Source: CAWBFD01 sp963788115 (GTDB lineage Bacteria > Actinomycetota > Thermoleophilia > Solirubrobacterales > 70-9). Taken from it: a stretch of DNA of 64,000 nucleotides. The translations under genes were made by a program, and so were the position numbers. The stretch spans positions 248,001 through 312,000 of the forward strand of contig CAWBFD010000003.1 of assembly GCA_963788115.1 (NCBI GenBank), written 5' to 3'. A model generated the notes under the pieces. It did not search any database, was not told the origin of the DNA, and saw only the letters and a list, made by a program, of their open reading frames with translations. Of this stretch, positions 58,160 to 64,000 are shown piece by piece; within the stretch, counting starts at the first letter, position 1, and every line of letters starts with the position of its first letter.

Positions 58160-59602
58160 TCAGAGAGTCTCCCGGAGGAACTCGCGGATCTCAACCGCGG
58201 CGGCACCCCCCGCGTAGTAGAGCGCGTGGACGTGACCCACGTTCGGCGCCACGAACTGGCGGCCCTGGGGAAACTGTTCGGCGACCACCCTGCCCTCCCA
58301 GGGCGTCGTCAGGTCGTCGAGCTCGCCTGAGACCACGAGCACCGGCACGTCGGGTGGCTCCGCGCCGTCAGGGATCGGGGACTCGTAAAGCTCGGTCGGC
58401 CGCGGCCAGGTGAGGCACTCGAGGTAGCCCATCTCGGGCGAGAGCGCGACCTCGCGCGGCGTGAACGGCAGGAATGCATCCTGGTCGTAGGCGCGGATCG
58501 CGCGCTCGAGCTGCTCCCGTCGCTCCGGCTCGGACGCGTCCTTGTCCCAGATCATCGGGTAGTCGTTGCAGCCCACCACCAGCTCCTCGCCGCGTGAGTA
58601 CCGGCGCGGGCGTCGGTAGATCGCCTGCCCCGGATCGGTCAGGCGCCTCCACGGGCCGACGTCCCCGCGCAGGAGCGCGGAGCCGGCGAGGTGGATCCGG
58701 AGGTAGGAGTGCGGTGGCGTGTACGCGGCGCCGATGAGGGCGTCGAGCAACCCGCCGACCCCGCGGGTCCCGCGGAGGCGCTCGACCAGGCGCTCGAGCA
58801 GGGCCTCGGGGTCGCCCGAGCAGTCCGGCGAGCGCTCGCACGCGATCGCGAAGTCCCGGATCCCGGTCCTGACCAGGCTCGGGTACCAAGGGTCCTCCCC
58901 CTCCGCCGGATAAGCGGAGTCGAGAACCAGGGCGTTCAGGTGCTCGCCGTGGCGGAACGCGTAGGACTGCGCGAGGAAGGTCCCGTAGGAGTCGCCGTAG
59001 AGGGTGATGCGGCGGAGCCCGAGCGCCCGGCGGACGTCGTCGATGTCATCGGCGGCCGCCGAGGTCCGATAGGACTCGAACCTGGGGCCGAGACGAAGCG
59101 CGCACTCCGACAGCGCGATCCAGTCGGGCGCGCGCCCGCTCTGGAGGTCCTCGCAGATGAGCGGGCCCGAACGACCGGTGCCGCGCATGTCGACGAGCAC
59201 CAGCTCCCGGCGGCGGAGCAGCGTGCCGAACAGCCGCTTGTACGACCCGGCGGTGCCGGTGCTGGCGTACCCGGGACCGCCCTCGACCGCGAAGATCGCG
59301 CCCGCGGACGGCTTGGAGCGCTGCTCGCGCGCCCTCACCGCGAAGCCGATCTCGGCCGTCCCGAGCGACGGGTCGGCGCGCTCCCACGGCACCTCGATCG
59401 CGCCGCAACGCCACTTGCCGGCCCTGGGGAGGGTGCCGCAGTCGCCGAGGTCGCCGAAGGAGATCGAGGCGGGCGCGGGGCGGTCGGCGGACGGCGCCGA
59501 TTGGCGAGCGTCATCGCCGTCGTTCCCGTCGCAGCCCGCCACCCCGAGGGAGGCGACAGCGAGCGCCGCAACCGCAGCAAACAGGCCCCTCCCGATTCCC
59601 AT
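58160..59602 (-). CDS. secreted S33-type alpha/beta hydrolase lipoprotein (SlpD/E-like tripeptidyl aminopeptidase)
   Basis: 480 residues. Lipobox VAGC with Cys24. Hydrolase domain: EGGPGYASTG (oxyanion loop, GGPG signature of proline iminopeptidases), Ser205 in LYGDSYGTFL, acid Asp in VSGELDDLTTP (about 432), His in NVGHVHALYYAGG (about 457). The TAP-like C-terminal domain (PDVPVLVVSGELDDLTTPWE) is typical of Streptomyces tripeptidyl aminopeptidases. Anchored outside the membrane, it should trim peptides. Confidence 0.87.
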   Translation of the reverse strand: MGIGRGLFAAVAALAVASLGVAGCDGNDGDDARQSAPSADRPAPASISFGDLGDCGTLPRAGKWRCGAIEVPWERADPSLGTAEIGFAVRAREQRSKPSAGAIFAVEGGPGYASTGTAGSYKRLFGTLLRRRELVLVDMRGTGRSGPLICEDLQSGRAPDWIALSECALRLGPRFESYRTSAAADDIDDVRRALGLRRITLYGDSYGTFLAQSYAFRHGEHLNALVLDSAYPAEGEDPWYPSLVRTGIRDFAIACERSPDCSGDPEALLERLVERLRGTRGVGGLLDALIGAAYTPPHSYLRIHLAGSALLRGDVGPWRRLTDPGQAIYRRPRRYSRGEELVVGCNDYPMIWDKDASEPERREQLERAIRAYDQDAFLPFTPREVALSPEMGYLECLTWPRPTELYESPIPDGAEPPDVPVLVVSGELDDLTTPWEGRVVAEQFPQGRQFVAPNVGHVHALYYAGGAAAVEIREFLRETL

Positions 59603-59696
59603 GACCCAAGCTTAGACCGGGAGGCTGTAGAGTCTTCAGCCCACCTAGCTACCTAGCGGGCGGATGCGAAGGGACTAACCCGGGGACAGGAGCAGG

Positions 59697-59921
59697 ATGA
59701 GGTCAAGGATGACTGGTTCATGGATGCGGCGCGCGGCCGTGCTCCCGCTCGCGGGCGTCGCGATCGGCGCGCTGCCGATGACCCGCACTCCTATCCGCGC
59801 CCCGACCCGCAGGCGCGCCAGCAGAAGTCCGACTTCATGCAGGTCGACGGCTTCATCAATCCCTGCACAGACAACGGACCTTGCCACGCGAACGGCTACC
59901 CGGGCCCTTGGGGCCCCGTAG
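59697..59921 (+). pseudogene. small secreted peptide, apparently frameshifted
   Basis: AGGAG precedes ATG 59697; this frame gives a signal peptide (MRRAAVLPLAGVAIGALP from residue 10) and then turns Arg-rich. The +2 frame, from about 59780, gives a coherent continuation, DDPHSYPRPDPQARQQKSDF then MQVDGFINPCTDNGPCHANG. Moving one base joins the two into a 60-70-residue secreted peptide with two cysteines. Family unknown. From 59603 to 60007 nothing else is seen except the hairpin below. Confidence 0.4.
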
Positions 59922-59945
59922 CCGTCGGGGAGGAGAGACCGCGGA

Positions 59946-59976
59946 GCGCCCGGGCGATCAGTTCTCGCCCGGGCGC
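59946..59976. terminator. 12-bp perfect hairpin between convergent genes
   Basis: GCGCCCGGGCGA (59946-59957), loop TCAGTTC, TCGCCCGGGCGC (59965-59976). Each arm is itself palindromic. No T-tract. It probably ends transcription of the Ebo operon (stop at 60008) from the minus strand. Confidence 0.6.
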
Positions 59977-60007
59977 GAAGCGGTGCTGGCGTGGCGCCGC
60001 CGTCGGC

Positions 60008-61390
60008 TCAGGCTGGGGTGGCGAGAGGCAGCTCCGCCAGCTCGAGCATCAGGTCACGGACCTCGGTGGCGGCGATCCGCTCGCGCGCGGCCGATCCCTC
60101 TGAGCACAGCAGCACCGGCGCATCCTCGCCCGTGGCCGGCAGACGTCCGTGGCTACCGCGGACGTAACGGGGATCGAGCGGCACCACTCCCATCACGTAG
60201 CGCATCCCGACCTTCTTTCGCAGCAGCGCGGTCGCCGCGCGGGCCTTGACCAGGCGATCGTCCGGGTCCAGGAACAGCTCAGCGGGGTCGTAGCCCGGCT
60301 TGCGATGGATTTCGACGGTGCGGGCGAAGTCTGGCGCCCGCCCGTCGTCAAGCCAGTAGTAGTAGGTGAACCAGGCGTCGGGGTCAGCGACCGCGACCAG
60401 GTCCCCCGCCCGCGGGTGGTCGAGACCCGCGAGCGCCTTCGCCTCTCCCTCGAGCAACAGATCCATCCCCGGCAGCCCCTCGAGCGTTTCCCGGGCAGCA
60501 GCGGCGTCCTCCGGGCTGCGGACGTAGACGTGGGCGATTTGGTGGTCCGCGACGGCGAAGGCCCGCGAGGTCCACGGGTCCAGGTACTCCATGCCCGCCT
60601 GGGTGTAGACGCGCAACAGCCCCGCCCGCCTGAGCGCCCTGTTGACGTCAACCGGCCGGCTCGCCGGGGCGATCCCGTACTCGGAGAGGACGACGACGCG
60701 GTCGCCGCGGGCGCGGGCGTGCTCGACCAGGCCGCCGGCGACCTCGTCCAGCTCCCGTGCCGCTGCCGCGGCCTCCGGCCCCTCCGGCCCGAACCGCTGC
60801 AGGTCGTAGTCCAAGTGCGGTAGGTAGACCAGCAGGAGATCGAGCCCCTCCGCGTCGAGCAGCATCCGGGCCGCGGCGGCGATCCAGCGCGAGGAGTCGA
60901 TGCCGGCCCCCGGTCCCCAGTAGGTGAACAGGGGGAACTCCCCCAGCTCGGAGGTGAGGCGATCGTGGAGGCCCGGTGGGTCCGTGTAGCAGTCAGGGCT
61001 CTTGCGACCGTCCGCGTGGTAGATCGGCCGCGGGGTGACCGTGAGGTCGGTGGTCGCCCCCATCGCGTACCACCAGCAGAGGTTGGCGGTGCGGAAGCTC
61101 GGCCGGGCGCGGCGGGCCACCTCCCAGACCTTCTCGCCCTCGACCAGCGCGTTGTGCTGGCGCCAGAGCAGCACCTCGCCGAGGTCGCGGAAGTACCAGC
61201 CGTTCCCGACGATCCCGTGACCCGACGGCTCGAGGCCGGTGAGGAAGCTCGACTGCACGGGGCAGGTGACCGCGGGGAGCACCGGGTCGAGCCGGGCCTG
61301 GAACCCGTCCTCGGCGAGCCGCCGCAGACGCGGCATCTCGGCCAGCGCCCGCGGGGTCAGCCCGACGGCGTCGACGACGACGAGCGTCAC
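60008..61390 (-). CDS. eboF: EboF-like alkaline-phosphatase/nucleotide-pyrophosphatase family protein
   Basis: 460 residues from GTG 61390 (VTLVVVDAVGLTPRALAEM). Phosphodiesterase fold: VVVDAVG (first metal Asp), Thr nucleophile region in AVTCPVQSSFLTG, GHGIVGNGWYF, YLPHLDYDLQRFG (metal Asp/His), VVVLSEYGI (Ser/Glu in place of the usual DHG), and ADHQIAHVYV. The second metal triad (SDHG) is altered to SEYG, as in the Ebo-type members. It lies two bases after the eboE stop, last in the operon. Confidence 0.8.
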   Translation of the reverse strand: MTLVVVDAVGLTPRALAEMPRLRRLAEDGFQARLDPVLPAVTCPVQSSFLTGLEPSGHGIVGNGWYFRDLGEVLLWRQHNALVEGEKVWEVARRARPSFRTANLCWWYAMGATTDLTVTPRPIYHADGRKSPDCYTDPPGLHDRLTSELGEFPLFTYWGPGAGIDSSRWIAAAARMLLDAEGLDLLLVYLPHLDYDLQRFGPEGPEAAAAARELDEVAGGLVEHARARGDRVVVLSEYGIAPASRPVDVNRALRRAGLLRVYTQAGMEYLDPWTSRAFAVADHQIAHVYVRSPEDAAAARETLEGLPGMDLLLEGEAKALAGLDHPRAGDLVAVADPDAWFTYYYWLDDGRAPDFARTVEIHRKPGYDPAELFLDPDDRLVKARAATALLRKKVGMRYVMGVVPLDPRYVRGSHGRLPATGEDAPVLLCSEGSAARERIAATEVRDLMLELAELPLATPA

Positions 61391-61392
61391 GC

Positions 61393-62553
61393 TCAGCCGA
61401 CCACCTCTGCGCCGAGGGCGACGAGCCGGTCGCGGGTCCAGGCGAGCTCGCTGGCGATGCCGTCGATCAAGCGGTCCTCGGCGCCCGGGGGATCGGTGGC
61501 CGCCTTTCCCGCCCGGTCGGGGAGCACGCTCCAGGTGTAGGTCTCGACCTCGAGGTGGCGGGTGACCGGCGAGGCGCCACCCACCAGCGCCGCGAGCGTC
61601 GCCTCCAGCTCGGCCTGCGTCGTGTGCTCGGCCGTGTGGACCGGCACGTGGAAGTGCACGCGCCACTCGCCGTCGGCGGGGAGCCCACCGCCAAGGGCAT
61701 CCGGCAGGTCATCGACCCCGGCCACGTGACCGTTGACCCGCTCGCGCACCTGGTGGAGGAACCGGGGCTCCGTGAACCCGTCGAGGAGGGCTCGGGCCTC
61801 GGTCGATCCGGGGCGCTCCACCCGCAACGCGCTCGACACCTGCGCCTTGACCACCGGCACGCGACGATCGGCGAGCTCCGCGAGGGCGCCATCCGCCTGC
61901 TCGAACTGGACCGCGAGATGGCAGGCGTCGAGGCAGATCCCGATTCGCTCCGGGGCGAGCCCCGCGAGGAACTCCGAGGCCTGCGCGACGCTCTCGATCT
62001 CACACCCGGGCTCGGGCTCGAGCGCCAGTCGAATGCGGCGCCCGGTCTCGCGCTCCAGGCGGTCGAGGCCGTCCGCCACCTGCTCGAGCGCCGCCCGGGC
62101 GGCGGCGCCGGCGGCCTCGCTCCAGTCGTCGCGCCAGCCCAGCGGCAGGGTCGAGATGCTGCCTTCCTCGACGTCGTCAGGGAGCAGCTCCGCGAGCAGG
62201 CGCGCCAGCCCCAGCGTGTAGTAGCGGCGACGCGGGTCGGCCCAGCTCGGCCGGTAGACGGCGCGCTTCACGACGGGCGCGTGGAACGACTCGTAGGGGA
62301 AGCCGTTCAGGGTCACGACCTCGAGGCGCAGGCGGCGCAGCTCCCGCGCGAGCCGCTTGGCGGCGGCGCCGTTGTCGACGACCTGGCACCCGAGCCACAG
62401 GCCGACCCCCAGCGCCGGCACCTCGAGGCGCTCGCGAACCGCCCCGGCGTAGCGCTCGAGCTGCCCGACGACGCCGTCGAGGTCCTCCGCCGGGTGCACG
62501 TTCGAGCAGTACGCGAGGTGCAGCAGGCTACCGTCCGGATGGCGAAGCCGCAT
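61393..62553 (-). CDS. eboE: metabolite traffic protein EboE (xylose-isomerase-like TIM barrel)
   Basis: 386 residues. Signature start LLHLAYCSNVHPAEDLDGVV (EboE family), then a TIM barrel with LALEPEPGCEIESV and GICLDACHLAVQFE, where Glu and His/Asp line the metal site, and HFHVPVHTAEH near the C-terminus. By analogy with the Ebo cluster of cyanobacteria it helps move a biosynthetic intermediate across the membrane; its own reaction is unknown. It starts four bases after the eboB stop. Confidence 0.85.
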   Translation of the reverse strand: MRLRHPDGSLLHLAYCSNVHPAEDLDGVVGQLERYAGAVRERLEVPALGVGLWLGCQVVDNGAAAKRLARELRRLRLEVVTLNGFPYESFHAPVVKRAVYRPSWADPRRRYYTLGLARLLAELLPDDVEEGSISTLPLGWRDDWSEAAGAAARAALEQVADGLDRLERETGRRIRLALEPEPGCEIESVAQASEFLAGLAPERIGICLDACHLAVQFEQADGALAELADRRVPVVKAQVSSALRVERPGSTEARALLDGFTEPRFLHQVRERVNGHVAGVDDLPDALGGGLPADGEWRVHFHVPVHTAEHTTQAELEATLAALVGGASPVTRHLEVETYTWSVLPDRAGKAATDPPGAEDRLIDGIASELAWTRDRLVALGAEVVG

Positions 62554-62557
62554 CGCC

Positions 62558-63418
62558 TCAGCGCTCCCCGCGAAGCAGCGTGTTGCCCTCGAACGTGGCG
62601 GCGAGGTCGCGCTCGCCGAGGTCGTCGAGGATCAGCCGCTCGCTCTGGCCGAAGAACTCCACCGGGTTTCGCCAGACGACCCGGTCGATGTCGTCCTCAT
62701 CGAAGCCGGCGGCCTCCATGGCTGCCACGGTCTTCGGCACCTTCAGGGGGTCGGACACGCCCCAGTCGCAGGCCGCGTTGACCAGGATGCGCTCGGGGCC
62801 ATGTTCCTCGAGGACCCGGACCATCCGGTACTCGTCCATCTTGGTGTTCGGGTAGATCGAGAATCCTGCCCAGCAGCCGGTGGGGCGCACCTCGCCGATC
62901 GTGAGCTCGTTGTTGTGGTCGATCAGGACCCGCTCCGGGGCCAGCTCCGAGCTCTCGACCAGCTCGAGTGTTCGCAGCGTCCCCGCCAGCTTGTCGCGAT
63001 GCGGGGTGTGTACGAGCACCGGCAGGTCGTGCTCGGCGGCCATGTCGAGCTGGACCCGAAGCGCCTCCTCCTCGGCGGCGGTCATCCCGTCAAAGCCGAT
63101 CTCGCCCACCGCCACCACGCCGTCCTTGGCCAGGAACCGCGGCAGCACCTCGATCACGTCGCGCCTGAGCACGTCGTCGTTGGCCTCCTTCGGGTTGAGC
63201 CCGATCGTGCAGTGGTGCCGGATCCCGAACTGGGATGCTCGGAATCGCTCCCAGCCGAGCAACGAGTTGAAGTAGTCGACGAACGAGCCGACCGACGTGC
63301 GTGGCTGCCCCAGCCAGAAGGCCGGCTCGACCAGAGCCTTGATCCCGGCGGCGGCCATCGCTTCGTAGTCGTCGGTGGTCCGCGAGGTCATGTGTGCGTG
63401 GGGCTCGAAGATCCTCAT
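62558..63418 (-). CDS. eboB: TatD-family hydrolase EboB
   Basis: 286 residues. Metal ligands visible: His7 and His9 (FEPHAHM), Glu in AVGEIGFDG, His in VLVHTPHRDK, His in VLIDHNNELT and Asp in VNAACDWGVSDPL. The family includes TatD nucleases; the Ebo type starts MRIFEPHAHMTSRTTDDYEA and has lost the typical TatD tail. AGGAGCAG precedes the ATG. It lies eight bases after eboA. Confidence 0.88.
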   Translation of the reverse strand: MRIFEPHAHMTSRTTDDYEAMAAAGIKALVEPAFWLGQPRTSVGSFVDYFNSLLGWERFRASQFGIRHHCTIGLNPKEANDDVLRRDVIEVLPRFLAKDGVVAVGEIGFDGMTAAEEEALRVQLDMAAEHDLPVLVHTPHRDKLAGTLRTLELVESSELAPERVLIDHNNELTIGEVRPTGCWAGFSIYPNTKMDEYRMVRVLEEHGPERILVNAACDWGVSDPLKVPKTVAAMEAAGFDEDDIDRVVWRNPVEFFGQSERLILDDLGERDLAATFEGNTLLRGER

Positions 63419-63426
63419 CTCTGCTC

Positions 63427-63999
63427 CTAGGTGGTCGGGGTCGTCTGGGCCTGTCGCGAGCGGCCGCTCAGCGCCTGCTCGGCAGCGCGGCGGCGATCCT
63501 CGAACGGGCTTTCGAGCTCGGCCTCGATCGCCTGCAGCTCCGCCTCCGGCTGATAACGGTCGATCACGTTCCAGACCTCGTCGGGGATGTCGCGCCCGGC
63601 CGCGACGCGCTCATGCACGAACGCGGCGAGCATCCGCGCGCCGTTTGCGGTCGCCCGCTCCGGCAGCCCGTCGAGCGGAGTGATAGGGACCCCGACGAAG
63701 ACGCACTTGAGCACGGCCTGGTCGTAGTCGGCGTCGTCGAGGTGGGCGGTCGCATAGGGACCGAGCGCGGCCGCGATCAGGCGCGTGTCGTTGGTCCGGA
63801 TCGCATCGTCGACGATGCCGACGGCGCGGTCCCCGATCCGCAGGTAGGGCAGGGCGCGGAGGAGCCCGCGGCGCTCCGCCGTGTCGCCGTAGCGGTAGAG
63901 CTCGCCGAGCTCCGCCTCGACCTCGTCGCCGAGCGCCCCCAGCAGCAGCGTCCGAGCGGCGTCGTCGACCGTCCAGGCATGGACGTCGTCCGGATCCGC
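63427..63999 (-). CDS. eboA: EboA-domain protein, 5' end outside the window
   Basis: 190 residues visible, helical: DPDDVHAWTVDDAARTLLLG, LYRYGDTAERRGLLRALPYL, then NDTRLIAAALGPYATAHLDD and FVGVPITPLDGLPERATANG. This all-helical ANTH/HEAT-like pattern with a conserved KCVFVG is that of EboA. The frame is open to the window edge. It heads the visible operon A-B-E-F; function unproven. Confidence 0.85.
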   Translation of the reverse strand, partial: ADPDDVHAWTVDDAARTLLLGALGDEVEAELGELYRYGDTAERRGLLRALPYLRIGDRAVGIVDDAIRTNDTRLIAAALGPYATAHLDDADYDQAVLKCVFVGVPITPLDGLPERATANGARMLAAFVHERVAAGRDIPDEVWNVIDRYQPEAELQAIEAELESPFEDRRRAAEQALSGRSRQAQTTPTT

Positions 64000-64000
64000 G

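Noticed and set aside
1..64000. CRISPR arrays, insertion sequences with transposases, prophage genes
   Set aside because: I saw no regularly spaced repeats, no transposase or integrase motif and no phage structural gene.

Overview
The window is high-GC DNA with dense, mostly leaderless-looking bacterial genes. It suggests an actinobacterium, and I infer the class Thermoleophilia (Solirubrobacterales or Gaiellales-like). The grounds are the very GC-rich codon use, a Gram-positive type LexA box (GAAC-N4-GTTC), an IdeR/DtxR-like iron box, a c-di-AMP riboswitch in front of an Rpf-like cell wall lytic gene, a fused KorA, and a system II-like absence of adenylylation features in glutamine synthetase. 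Nothing here fixes the species.

Layout. 0-21 kb is ordinary chromosome: an MFS transporter (cut by the window start), an SOS-boxed radical SAM gene broken by a frameshift, the korAB 2-oxoacid:ferredoxin oxidoreductase pair, two overlapping HtrA-like proteases, an HxlR regulator facing a VOC dioxygenase, two PLP enzymes, a YyaL-type thioredoxin-fold protein, a ZIP metal transporter, glutamine synthetase, a c-di-AMP-riboswitch-controlled lytic transglycosylase, RNase P RNA, lexA with a tiny zinc-ribbon gene, and tRNA-Leu(GAG).

20.8-36.5 kb is a decay-rich accessory zone. Intact genes (alpha/beta hydrolase, STAS protein, PucR regulator, K+ channel, SDR, ArsR, ECF sigma) are separated by recognisable pieces of lost genes: DUF2442, DUF1360, a HAF-like tail, a berberine-bridge (BBE) tail, an SDR tail, DUF1003, an FGE-sulfatase piece and a SRPBCC/DHFR chimera. 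Inside it lies an operon of two secreted proteins: an RTX-like calcium-binding protein and a 1040-residue beta-helix protein. The latter ends in three copies of a coiled-coil plus FDxC/EYGD domain that I do not recognise.

37-46 kb holds a drug-efflux MFS with a divergent HxlR regulator, a cupin, a DUF5996 protein, and two tandem paralogous secreted beta-propellers. The two propellers share a conserved promoter and inverted repeat, and one copy is frameshifted. 46-54 kb holds an oligopeptide-type lipoprotein, secG, a cytochrome c maturation cluster (ccmE of the Cys-ligand type, ccmF, a CcmI-like small protein) and an FTR1 iron permease with its lipoprotein under an IdeR-like box. 54-60 kb has signalling and regulatory genes (PAS-degenerate GGDEF, cNMP-binding protein, LysR/GNAT pair) and a secreted S33 hydrolase. 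The right edge is an Ebo metabolite-traffic operon in the order eboA-eboB-eboE-eboF. It lacks eboC and eboD at their usual place; eboA runs off the window.

Several frameshifts (radical SAM gene, propeller copy, small secreted peptide) could be real decay or sequencing errors; the sequence alone cannot decide.
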